Below, piece after piece: positions 1 through 8,284 of a stretch of DNA of 64,000 nucleotides. The DNA comes from a bacterium (GTDB taxonomy: Bacteria; Cyanobacteriota; Vampirovibrionia; Gastranaerophilales; Gastranaerophilaceae): positions 1-64,000 of the forward strand of contig JAGBXP010000033.1 in assembly GCA_017629215.1 (NCBI GenBank), given 5' to 3'. Below the pieces are notes generated by a model. That model did not search any database and was not told the origin of the DNA. It saw only the letters and a program-made list of their open reading frames with translations. The position numbers were made by a program, and so were the translations under genes. How positions within the stretch are numbered: the stretch's first letter is position 1; each line of letters begins with the position of its first letter.

Positions 1-68
1 ATACTATTGTAATAATACATGCAATAATAAATTATTTCTACAAATTTTATGTTTTATCAAAAAATCTA

Positions 69-77
69 TGATATAAT
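69..77 (+). promoter_or_regulatory. Extended -10 promoter of the aminotransferase gene
   Basis: TG-A-TATAAT lies about 30 bases upstream of the ATG at 108, with a strong AGAGGA ribosome-binding site between them. No good -35 box is visible, as expected for an extended -10 promoter. The same TGnTATAAT form recurs at several promoters in this window. Confidence 0.5.
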
Positions 78-107
78 ATTGCAAGTTAGAGTTAAGAGGA
101 TAATTTA

Positions 108-1343
108 ATGCAGGAATTTTTTAATAACAATATGAAAAATATTGATACTTATATAATGTTTAAAATCAAAGAGACTGTTGCTCGAATAACACCTGATTTA
201 GTGGCAAAAAATAGAGCACCAATTTCATTAGCAATGGGAGCACCAACTCAAGCTCCACCAAAATTTGTTACAGAATCTTTGAAAAAATATATAGATATTG
301 ATGGGATGCATACTTATTCAACTCCAAGAGGTGAAAAATTCTACCTTGAGGCAATTGCTAAACGTATGAAAGCTCGTTTTAATGTTGATATTGATCCAAC
401 TTGTGAAATTTATTCATTAATTGGCTCAAAAGAAGGACTTGCAAACTTTATCAGACTTCTTGTTAATCCTAAGATGGAACGAGAAGAAAAAGATATTATT
501 ATGATACCTGACCCTGGTTATGCTTCATATAAAATGTTTGTAAATACATCAGGAGGACTTGCATATCCAATACCGTTAACTAAAGAAAATAATTATATGC
601 CAGATTTAGAAAAACTTTTGATTAATATGAAGTCAGAAGGCTTAAATCCTGAAAAAATTAAGGCTTTAGTTATTAATTATCCAAACAATCCACTTGGAGC
701 TACTGCAACTCGTGAATATTTAGAAAGCGTTGTAGCTTTTTGTAAAAAACATAAAATTATTCTAATGTCTGATGCTGCTTATTCTGATATGTATTTTGAT
801 GACGAGTTAAAACCTATAAGTATTTTTGAAATAGAAGGTGCTAAAGATATTTCGATTGAATTTTTTAGTTTTTCAAAGCCTTATGCAATGACTGGTTGGA
901 GACTTGGATGGGTATGTGGTAACAAAGATATTGTTGGTATGTTTGGGAAGCTTAAATCTACTATTGACAATGGTATTTTCAAGCCTCTTCAAAAAGCTGC
1001 TTCAGAAGTTCTTAATTCAATAGAAGGCGAAGAATATATTAAAGAATCTAATGCAAATTTCCGTAAACGTCAGCAAATAATGGTAGAAGGTTTAAAAGAA
1101 TTAGGTTGGAAAGGTTTTCAAGTCCCAGATACAACATTTTATCTTTGGTTACCAATTCCTCCAAGGTATAAAACCTCATTAGAATTTACAAACGATTTAA
1201 TGCACAAATCTGGTGTGGTTGCTGTCCCTGGAGATGCTTTCGGTGAATACGGAGAAGGCTTCTTCCGTGTATCAATAGTTTGTTCAGAAGAACAATTAAA
1301 AGAAGTTATTGTTCGTATGAAAGAGGACGGATTTTATTTTTAA
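108..1343 (+). CDS. dapL: Class I/II PLP aminotransferase, LL-diaminopimelate aminotransferase-like
   Basis: A 411-residue fold-type I aminotransferase. The PLP-binding lysine sits in SFSKPYAMTGWRLGW (K about 257), preceded by the NYPNNPLGA substrate/PLP segment and the DAAYSDMYF aspartate. In DapL enzymes this reaction makes LL-diaminopimelate directly from tetrahydrodipicolinate, the cyanobacterial/chlamydial shortcut to meso-DAP and lysine. lysA, which uses DAP, lies about 10 kb away, which suits the assignment. The start is supported by AGAGGA nine bases upstream. Related aspartate/alanine aminotransferases share all these motifs, so substrate specificity is inferred. The gene stands alone. 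Confidence 0.75.
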   Translation: MQEFFNNNMKNIDTYIMFKIKETVARITPDLVAKNRAPISLAMGAPTQAPPKFVTESLKKYIDIDGMHTYSTPRGEKFYLEAIAKRMKARFNVDIDPTCEIYSLIGSKEGLANFIRLLVNPKMEREEKDIIMIPDPGYASYKMFVNTSGGLAYPIPLTKENNYMPDLEKLLINMKSEGLNPEKIKALVINYPNNPLGATATREYLESVVAFCKKHKIILMSDAAYSDMYFDDELKPISIFEIEGAKDISIEFFSFSKPYAMTGWRLGWVCGNKDIVGMFGKLKSTIDNGIFKPLQKAASEVLNSIEGEEYIKESNANFRKRQQIMVEGLKELGWKGFQVPDTTFYLWLPIPPRYKTSLEFTNDLMHKSGVVAVPGDAFGEYGEGFFRVSIVCSEEQLKEVIVRMKEDGFYF

Positions 1344-1419
1344 TCCAAAAATTTTTCATTTAATACTAGCAAAAATTTTTTTTACAAGGTTTTAAATAAT
1401 ATAACCTAGAGGTTTTTGC

Positions 1420-2133
1420 ATGCTAATTTCAAGAACAAACGCTAATTTTGTATCAAATAATCAAAGAATACAATTCAAATCGGCTTATCCTATAATTCAT
1501 TGGGTAGCTGAAAATAACGGTAGCTATGCTCCTGTTGTTTCTCATGAAATAGCTAAGAGTTTAAATACAAAGATTATAAGAATTTTAAATACAAATTCTC
1601 AAGTAATTGAGAAAAAATTACAGAATTTATATAATGAAATCCAGGCTCAGGGTAAAAGTAGTTCTAAAATAGATAGAGAGATTTGTGAGCTTAATTTAAT
1701 GAAACGAGTTAAGTCTTTTATAAATAGATGGGATAAAGGATTTGCTAAAAATCAATTTGCAAGAGGGTTTTATAATAAAAATGGTGGAATAAAAAATGGC
1801 AAATTTGACTCATTAGCGTATTTAATAACTGGAGAAGATGCTGTTTATTTTGAAAATACTTTTGGTCGTCCTTTAGGTGAATTTAAAAAATATGGAGCTG
1901 ACTCGCCAGAATTAGAACGAGCAAAAGCTGATTATTTTAAAAAGGGTTACAATTTTGTATTAGATAGAGCGAAACATCACTGTTTTTCAAATAGAGATCC
2001 AGCAGAATTGCATGTAAAGATGGAGGTTGTAAGAAATAAATTTGGAGCAATAAAAAATTATAATATAGTTGATATGAAATTCTTTGCTAAAAATGGGTTT
2101 GATAATCCGTTCTTATTATTAGATTTCACTTAG
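1420..2133 (+). CDS. Hypothetical protein with N-terminal F-x-x tag
   Basis: A 237-residue soluble protein that I do not recognise. The start is set by AGAGG eight bases before the ATG. The first 25 residues are polar and Asn-rich and end in IQFKSAY (F19), matching the recurrent N-terminal motif found on several unrelated proteins in this window. No signal peptide or membrane helix is seen. The body is basic and helical-looking, with a GxxKNGKFDSLAYLITGEDA segment. It ends five bases before the convergent phospholipase D-like gene. Confidence 0.7.
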   Translation: MLISRTNANFVSNNQRIQFKSAYPIIHWVAENNGSYAPVVSHEIAKSLNTKIIRILNTNSQVIEKKLQNLYNEIQAQGKSSSKIDREICELNLMKRVKSFINRWDKGFAKNQFARGFYNKNGGIKNGKFDSLAYLITGEDAVYFENTFGRPLGEFKKYGADSPELERAKADYFKKGYNFVLDRAKHHCFSNRDPAELHVKMEVVRNKFGAIKNYNIVDMKFFAKNGFDNPFLLLDFT

Positions 2134-2138
2134 TAATA

Positions 2139-3806
2139 TTATTTTATGCAAGCTATATCTTCAAAATCTTTTTTGCCATCATAATTATTATCTATGCCGT
2201 CAAAACAAGAACCTATAGAATCAATACCTTCTGCTCTTACATTAGATTTCAGCCATCTATTGTCAATTTTATTCCATTGATATAAAAAGAAAGCTTTATA
2301 AAATACGGCAAGTTTTTCATTATCTATAACAATTAAATTTTCATCATTTTTATTTTCACCACTGTTAGAAAAATTCATAGAGCCAATAATTGTATATTTG
2401 TCATCTACTATCATTGATTTTGAGTGCATTTTCCCAGCATAATTTTCAGTTTTAACTAATATTCCACCGTCTCTTAGCTCTTTATGTTTGGAGTGTCTTA
2501 TTGAAGCATTAAGTGCGTCAATAATTATTTTTACATCGACTCCTCTTTGTTTTGCTAAAATCAGCTCTTCAGTAACTCTTCTTTCTGTTAGAACAAAAGT
2601 CGGGATATAAATATATTTTTTTGCATTACGGATTAATGGTAGGACTGCGTTGGTTATGCTTTTATCCTGAGGAGAAAAATACACATCTAAATTTGTATTG
2701 GGGAATTTAATTTTTTTTCTAGTATTTGATTTTTTAGTAGTATGGAAATTTCCATCAAACATTTGCTCAAACTCTGTTTTATAAATTTTTGCTACATCAG
2801 GAGAATTAATGATTATTATGCTATTTGTATTAAATTCTGACATATCTGTATGAGATAAATTTGCAGACCCTGTAATAGTGATTTTGTCATCAAAGATATA
2901 AAATTTATTGTGCATTATATTATTTACATCAATTGAGTTAGCATCATTTATACTGTTAGGTATATATTGGATTAATTTAAGTGTATCAGGATAAATATTA
3001 ACACCTTTTGCGTCTACATCATAAATAAGTCTTATTTTGACACCTCTTTTTAAAGCGTTTAAAATAGCTTCTTCTATTTTAGGAACAGAGGAATATCCAT
3101 AAATAGCCATATCAATAGACTTTTTAGAATTATTTATATTTGTTAAAAATTCCTGACAAATTGAGCTTGTGCAATTTCTATCGGGTTTAAGGTTAATAGT
3201 TGAGTCTGCTAATATAACTTTTATTTTTTCGTCATAAAACACTTTGTTTATAAAATTGTGTTTAATATCTTTGGGTAAATGAGATTTTCTTAAAACAATA
3301 AAATTTTTCAAATTTCTTACTTCTTCATCAAAAATTTCGTAAATCTTATTCGTATCTAAATCTAAAACTTTATAATTACCTTTTCTAACAAGTGCTAGTT
3401 TTTTATCAAACATTTTTTTATAATAAGGCTTTGAATTTAATAAACAATATCCTGAAAATAGAAATTTTTGACGGTAACTGGTTTTAAAATAGATTAAATC
3501 TTGATTTTTAATATAAACATTTCTTCCTTTCATCAAACTTATCGTCCATTGTTTTGCTAAATTACCCAAAACAAAAGCTTCTTCTTCAGTTATTCCAAGT
3601 TTTATAGAAAGTTCTTTGTTGTGCTGAGTATACCTTGAATCAAAAGTTTCTAAATCCTTAAATAAAAACTCGTTATTTCCTAATATAAAACTAATAGGAG
3701 AATTTATTTCTGAAACTTTATATAGTTTATCATGTGAGATAAATATGCTTTGAATAATGATAAATAATATAATTATAAATAAAATGCTAAAAATCTTTTT
3801 TGGCAT
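2139..3806 (-). CDS. Phospholipase D-like phosphodiesterase, exported
   Basis: A 555-residue protein with two HKD motifs: HNKFYIFD (about residue 300) followed by GSANLS, and HSKSMIVD (about residue 458) followed by GSMNFS. These two half-sites form the active centre of the PLD superfamily, which covers phospholipases, cardiolipin synthases and nucleases. The N-terminus is a strongly hydrophobic helix (residues 4-23), a signal peptide or anchor that places the enzyme outside the cytoplasmic membrane. The C-terminus carries an acidic DGIDNNYDGKKDFED stretch resembling calcium-binding EF-hand-like loops. It is the last gene of the nagA operon, overlapping the YdjC-like gene by 20 bases. Substrate unknown. 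Confidence 0.8.
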   Translation of the reverse strand: MPKKIFSILFIIILFIIIQSIFISHDKLYKVSEINSPISFILGNNEFLFKDLETFDSRYTQHNKELSIKLGITEEEAFVLGNLAKQWTISLMKGRNVYIKNQDLIYFKTSYRQKFLFSGYCLLNSKPYYKKMFDKKLALVRKGNYKVLDLDTNKIYEIFDEEVRNLKNFIVLRKSHLPKDIKHNFINKVFYDEKIKVILADSTINLKPDRNCTSSICQEFLTNINNSKKSIDMAIYGYSSVPKIEEAILNALKRGVKIRLIYDVDAKGVNIYPDTLKLIQYIPNSINDANSIDVNNIMHNKFYIFDDKITITGSANLSHTDMSEFNTNSIIIINSPDVAKIYKTEFEQMFDGNFHTTKKSNTRKKIKFPNTNLDVYFSPQDKSITNAVLPLIRNAKKYIYIPTFVLTERRVTEELILAKQRGVDVKIIIDALNASIRHSKHKELRDGGILVKTENYAGKMHSKSMIVDDKYTIIGSMNFSNSGENKNDENLIVIDNEKLAVFYKAFFLYQWNKIDNRWLKSNVRAEGIDSIGSCFDGIDNNYDGKKDFEDIACIK

Positions 3807-4644
3807 AATTTGTAATCTCGTAACCTAAATTTTCGAGTTTTTCTTTTATTTTTAAATTTTTTGATAATAAAAATTCGTCAAAATAATTATCCACAAAACC
3901 CTCTTCATATCTGCAAGGGTAGATTATCATTTCTAGCACATGATTATTTGTTTTTAAAACAGATAATCCATAAGATAAAATAAGAGAATTCATTTTTGAT
4001 TGATATAAAATCCCTAAAGAGTAATCATTAGCCAATAAGTCGTATTTATTAATAACCTTTCTATAATACTTTGACAAGCAGATTAAAAACAAATTTTTTA
4101 TAAAATTAGTAAAATATTGAATAGACAGGCATTTGTTAAATAGAGGTGGAAAATATAATTTTTCATATAATACTCTAATCTGAGGAATTTGATATTCTTT
4201 TGCTAATCTACAAGCAAGCTCAAATATTCGTGGTATAAAATACAAATTCATTGGTAAACTAATATGAGTTATTTTACTTTTAGATAATAATTTCTCAATT
4301 TGTCTGCGAAATTCTCTTTCTATTTGATTTAAAAAATCTATTTCTTTTGGATTGTAAGCTTTAATAAGTAGTTGAAGAAATGAATTATTGAAATTCAAAT
4401 TATCATCAGTAAGTAAGGATAAATCTGTACAAATAGATTTTCCACGTAAAGCTTCAAGAGAAATCCCAACACCTAAATCAGGACATTGAGGTATTATTGA
4501 ATTAATTACATCTTCAAAAAAATCTGCATTTGCCCTAGTTGTTGCGCTTTTTAGCAAACCAAAACCATAAGACTCAAGTATTGCCTGATTGCTGGCTTTA
4601 GATGAGCCTAAGTTATCTGCACTAAGAATAAATTTTTTTGACAA
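3787..4644 (-). CDS. YdjC/ChbG-like carbohydrate deacetylase fold, apparently catalytically degenerate
   Basis: About 285 residues. The layout matches the YdjC/ChbG family (metal-dependent deacetylation of chito- or glyco-oligosaccharides), but the metal ligands look replaced. The family ADDFG becomes SADNLG near the start, GIHLxL becomes GVGISLEAL, and the SHxHxH segment becomes SLPMNL before YFIPRIFELA. The late MxHP segment reads MIIYPC. It is thus probably a binding or regulatory relative rather than an enzyme. The start is taken at the TTG at 4644 because AGGAG ends six bases before it; the in-frame TTG at 4650 touches the SD. It sits in an operon with nagA and the SIS gene. Confidence 0.6.
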   Translation of the reverse strand: MSKKFILSADNLGSSKASNQAILESYGFGLLKSATTRANADFFEDVINSIIPQCPDLGVGISLEALRGKSICTDLSLLTDDNLNFNNSFLQLLIKAYNPKEIDFLNQIEREFRRQIEKLLSKSKITHISLPMNLYFIPRIFELACRLAKEYQIPQIRVLYEKLYFPPLFNKCLSIQYFTNFIKNLFLICLSKYYRKVINKYDLLANDYSLGILYQSKMNSLILSYGLSVLKTNNHVLEMIIYPCRYEEGFVDNYFDEFLLSKNLKIKEKLENLGYEITNYAKKDF

Positions 4645-4660
4645 AATCAACTCCTAATTA

Positions 4661-5935
4661 TTATTTTTTACCCATGGTTAAATTATCACGGAATTTAGTT
4701 AAAACTCCTCCTCCATTATCAGGATTTATTTTTAACTTAGTTGTAAATGCTTCTGTTAGCTGTTGTAACCTGATAGTATTTAAAAGAGGAGTGAAATCAG
4801 ATAGCGTATTTGGCACGGTTATATAATCGCCAGCATTTGCTTCATCCTTCATGCCTTCAGTTTTAATCATTACTGTTTTAGTTAAATTACGTTTATTCAC
4901 GATTTCATTAAAATTCTCTTTCGACATTAGTGCGGTTTTATCAGTATTATGTCCTGTTGCTATTTGAACATATAAATCATTTTCTTTCATTGATGTAAAT
5001 AGACCATGCATAAATTCGCTAGACGAGCCTGAAATAACTCTTTTTTGAGTAGTTTCTGTTAATTTCAAAGCACCTTCATTTGCAGCACCTAAGTTAGGTT
5101 CTTTTGCTAAAATATAAATATTTTCAACATTAGCGTGTTTTTCTGCAATAGCTTCAACAGCTTTTTTATCATTAATCATTTTTTCGATTAAATCAGGTAG
5201 CCTATTTAATTCTCTAACAAAATCAGTTTTATTAAAGCTTTTTGGGTTTATCAATTCTGCTACTCTCAAAGCAATACCCCAAAGATTAACAATAGTACCT
5301 GTTACTGTTTTGGTTGCTGCAACAGCGTTTTCTTCGCCAACTCCAATATTGACAGAAAAATCTGCGCCTTTAGCGATTTTTGAATTTTCATTATTTGTTA
5401 GAGCAATAGATGTAATATTATTTTTCTTTGCATAATTCAATGCTTCAAATGTATCAGCTGTATTTCCAGATTGTGAGACAAAAATCATGAGATCTTGATG
5501 GTTTATTTTAGGAGCTGTAGTCATAAATTCACTAGCACTGTGGATATTTACTGGAGAACCAATAATTCTTTCTATGAATTTCTTTGCCATTTCACCAGCA
5601 TTTTTTGAAGAACCTGATGCTACTATATGTACGTCAAATGGAGCTGTCATTTTATTTAGCATTTTTTCTGTAAAATTAATAGGAATATTAGTTATTTTAT
5701 TAGGATTAGCAAAAAATTTATTTAATAAGTTTCTTATGACTTCAGATTGCTCAGCAATCTCTTTTGAAAAACTTGTAGTTACATTAGCTAAGCTTCTAAA
5801 TACAATTGGATTTATTCCTTTGTTATAAATACTAATAATATTATTTTCTAATTTTTGTTCTGGATTTTCGTTCAAATTTGATTTGTTATAATTTTTTAAA
5901 TTAAATTGATAATTTGTGATTGATTGTACTTTCAT
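4661..5935 (-). CDS. SIS-domain sugar-phosphate isomerase/deaminase (GlmS C-half-like, NagB-II type)
   Basis: A 424-residue protein with two tandem SIS domains after an 80-90 residue N-terminal region. Visible motifs are VASGSSKNAGEMAKKF, SQSGNTADT and EGALKLTE, typical of the isomerase half of glucosamine-6-P synthase. The glutaminase domain is absent, which is the architecture of GlcN-6-P deaminases of the NagB-II/AgaS type. With nagA two bases upstream and a divergent ROK kinase, a GlcNAc-6-P to fructose-6-P route is likely. The N-terminus (F11 in YQFNLK) carries the recurrent tag seen on other proteins here. Its SD overlaps the end of nagA, suggesting coupled translation. Confidence 0.75.
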   Translation of the reverse strand: MKVQSITNYQFNLKNYNKSNLNENPEQKLENNIISIYNKGINPIVFRSLANVTTSFSKEIAEQSEVIRNLLNKFFANPNKITNIPINFTEKMLNKMTAPFDVHIVASGSSKNAGEMAKKFIERIIGSPVNIHSASEFMTTAPKINHQDLMIFVSQSGNTADTFEALNYAKKNNITSIALTNNENSKIAKGADFSVNIGVGEENAVAATKTVTGTIVNLWGIALRVAELINPKSFNKTDFVRELNRLPDLIEKMINDKKAVEAIAEKHANVENIYILAKEPNLGAANEGALKLTETTQKRVISGSSSEFMHGLFTSMKENDLYVQIATGHNTDKTALMSKENFNEIVNKRNLTKTVMIKTEGMKDEANAGDYITVPNTLSDFTPLLNTIRLQQLTEAFTTKLKINPDNGGGVLTKFRDNLTMGKK

Positions 5936-5937
5936 TA

Positions 5938-7146
5938 TTATTCTCCTTTGATAAATGTTTTAATTGGTTTAAGTGTATCTTTATCCCAGATTACAAAACT
6001 TGGTTTTTTGTTGATATTCAAATAATTTTGATTATCTAGGTTTAAAAGTTTTCTTGAATTTACAGTTGTAAATTTGATAAAATCTCCAAACGTAAGCAAT
6101 GTCGAATCTATAAATTCTTTTGCGACTTCTCCGAGCGATTTAATAGCACCAGCGAGAACACCGTCTTCATCTCTAGCTACGCCATCTGCTTCTATATTAA
6201 CTCTTTTATCACCCATAATGAAGTGATCTTCTCCAGGTTTAACGCCTTTTATTGCATCTGAAATTAATATGATTTTATCGTGTGGCTTGACTTTGTAAAT
6301 TAAATCTATAGTTTTAGGTTTTAAGAGCTCAAAAGCTGTGTTTACTTCTATATATATATTATCATTTTCGAGTCCTTCATTAACAATTGTTGGGATTCTA
6401 TGATTATAACCAACCATTCCATTAAACAAATGGGTTATGCAGTTAATTCCACTATTTCTTACCTGTTCTGCACTTGCTTCGCAATGACCCGCTGATGGAA
6501 TAATACCTAGGCTTTTTAAATAATTAGTTGCTTCATAGTCTTTATCTAATTCTGGAGCAATTGTTACTAATTTAACATCATCTAAATTTAATTTTTTTAT
6601 TTCATCTACCGTAGGTTTGATTAACATATCTTCTGAATGTATACCACGTTTTTCAGGACTGAAAAATGGACCTTCTAAGTTAATTCCACTAATTCTTGTT
6701 TCGTTGCTTTTAGGGTTTTTGATAATTCTTCTGATAACATCCATTTGAAGGTTTAAGTTATTAATCTTATCAGGTGTTAGTGATGCTAAGATTTCTCCGT
6801 GTCCAAGAGCTTTAAGCTCAACTAATAGGCTTCTAATCTCAGCTTCGCTATTTTTATTAAAATCTATACCATCTTTACCATGTATATGTTGGTCAATCAT
6901 TGTTGGTGTTATATAATTATTTTTGCAATCAAAAACATTAACATCCTCCAAATTAGATACTGATTTAATAAAAGTATCAGAGCTCAGGCTCATATTATCT
7001 AAAAAGAATAAAGTTTTGTTAGCAAAAACACCATGCTTATCATAAACCTTTGCGTTTTTGATTACATTTAGACCTTTAAGTTTAAAGTTCCTAAAAGAAT
7101 TTCTTGCAGTTTTTGACAGTATATCATTTAGACTAATTGAATTCAT
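5938..7146 (-). CDS. nagA: N-acetylglucosamine-6-phosphate deacetylase
   Basis: A 402-residue amidohydrolase. Metal-site and substrate motifs are visible: DQHIHG, NLEGPFFSPEKRG, SAGHCEAS, THLFNGM and the ISDAIKG aspartate. It removes acetate from GlcNAc-6-P in the cytoplasm. The N-terminus is about 30 residues longer than usual, with an Asn/Ser-rich stretch containing NSFRNFKLKG, which may be a variant of the shared N-terminal tag. A TAGGAG ribosome site supports this start. It is the first gene of a four-gene minus-strand operon and faces the ROK kinase across a 133-base gap holding a large inverted repeat. Confidence 0.88.
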   Translation of the reverse strand: MNSISLNDILSKTARNSFRNFKLKGLNVIKNAKVYDKHGVFANKTLFFLDNMSLSSDTFIKSVSNLEDVNVFDCKNNYITPTMIDQHIHGKDGIDFNKNSEAEIRSLLVELKALGHGEILASLTPDKINNLNLQMDVIRRIIKNPKSNETRISGINLEGPFFSPEKRGIHSEDMLIKPTVDEIKKLNLDDVKLVTIAPELDKDYEATNYLKSLGIIPSAGHCEASAEQVRNSGINCITHLFNGMVGYNHRIPTIVNEGLENDNIYIEVNTAFELLKPKTIDLIYKVKPHDKIILISDAIKGVKPGEDHFIMGDKRVNIEADGVARDEDGVLAGAIKSLGEVAKEFIDSTLLTFGDFIKFTTVNSRKLLNLDNQNYLNINKKPSFVIWDKDTLKPIKTFIKGE

Positions 7147-7183
7147 TAGTATCTCCTATCCTTAATACACAAACAACTAACTA

Positions 7184-7247
7184 AATCATAACATAAAAAA
7201 AATTTTAAACTAGTCTTTTTTAAGAAATGTTTTTTTATGTTATGATT
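7184..7247. promoter_or_regulatory. 18-bp perfect inverted repeat between divergent nagA and ROK kinase
   Basis: Arm AATCATAACATAAAAAAA (7184-7201) is exactly mirrored at 7230-7247, with 28 bases between. Read outward, each arm contains TG-T-TATGAT, an extended -10-like box, so the repeat could be a back-to-back promoter pair or the operator of an amino-sugar regulator. Nothing else lies in the gap except SD sites. Confidence 0.6.
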
Positions 7248-7279
7248 AATACGTATTTATTGTATTCGGAGGAGAGATT

Positions 7280-8227
7280 ATGTTACAAAGAATTGGTATT
7301 GATGTTGGTGGTACTAATATAAAAATCGCACTTGTGAGTGATGAGGGTAAAATTATTTATTCAAATTCAATTCCTACACATGCAGAAATGGGATATGAAT
7401 ATACTATTAATAATATGAAGGATGCAATAAGAGAGCTTCTGAAGGAAACAAAATTAGATGTTAAAGATATTGAAGGAATGGGATTTGGTTTCCCAGGACA
7501 GATTGATTGTCAAAAAGGTATTGTAAGACTCGCTCCAAATATACCAGGTTGGGTAAATGTTCCAATTGCTGAAATAATGGAAAAAGAGTTTGGTATTCCT
7601 ACTCGTGTTGATAATGATGTAAGAACTGCAGCATTAGGAGAATTGAATTATGGTGCTGGAGTTGGATGTCAAAATATGGTTTGCATTACTGTTGGGACAG
7701 GTATTGGTTCTGGTCTTGTTATAAATGGTAAGCTTGTACGAGGAGCATCAAATGCAGCTGGAGAATTAGGACATATTAAACTTAATATGGAAGGTGGACC
7801 TCTTTGTGGTTGTGGAGATAGGGGTTGTCTCGAAGCTTACGCTTCTGGTCCTAGTATTGTTGCAATGGCAGAAGAATATATTAAGGGTGGAAAATCTACT
7901 CGCTATAGAGAATTAGCAAATCCTGAAATTACCCCTTATATAGTATCAGTTGCAGCTCAAGAAGGAGATCCTGTTGCAAAGCAAATTTTTAGAATTATGG
8001 GTGAATACATTGGTATGGGCTTAACATCGGTTATCAATCTTTTAAACCCTGAAAAAATTATTATTGGTGGTGGAGTCGCTGCTGCTGGTGATATTTTATT
8101 TAATCCAATTAAGGAAACTATTGCAAAACGTGCAATGACAATTCAAAAAGAAGCAGTTGAGATTGTGCCAGCACAATTAGGTAATAATGCGGGTGTTATT
8201 GGTGCAAGCTTACTTATTAAAAGCTAA
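7280..8227 (+). CDS. ROK-family sugar kinase (glucokinase/GlcNAc kinase)
   Basis: A 315-residue ROK kinase. It has the phosphate-binding DVGGTNIK near the start, VDNDVR, the GTGIGSG adenosine motif, and the zinc motif CGCGDRGCLEAYASG preceded by GHIKL. These kinases phosphorylate glucose or N-acetylhexosamines in the cytoplasm with ATP. It is divergent from nagA and the SIS gene, so GlcNAc or glucosamine is a reasonable substrate, but glucose cannot be excluded. The start follows GGAGGAGAG. A stem-loop terminator follows the stop codon. Confidence 0.85.
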   Translation: MLQRIGIDVGGTNIKIALVSDEGKIIYSNSIPTHAEMGYEYTINNMKDAIRELLKETKLDVKDIEGMGFGFPGQIDCQKGIVRLAPNIPGWVNVPIAEIMEKEFGIPTRVDNDVRTAALGELNYGAGVGCQNMVCITVGTGIGSGLVINGKLVRGASNAAGELGHIKLNMEGGPLCGCGDRGCLEAYASGPSIVAMAEEYIKGGKSTRYRELANPEITPYIVSVAAQEGDPVAKQIFRIMGEYIGMGLTSVINLLNPEKIIIGGGVAAAGDILFNPIKETIAKRAMTIQKEAVEIVPAQLGNNAGVIGASLLIKS

Positions 8228-8249
8228 AATTTGTTGATATAAATTTTAT

Positions 8250-8282
8250 GGGCTGATTGTTTAACATTCAGTCCATTTTTTG
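8250..8282 (+). terminator. Rho-independent terminator of the ROK kinase gene
   Basis: GGGCTGA pairs with TCAGTCC (one G-U) across an 11-base loop, followed by ATTTTTTG. It lies in the convergent gap to the metalloprotease-like gene. Confidence 0.6.
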
Positions 8283-8284
8283 TA

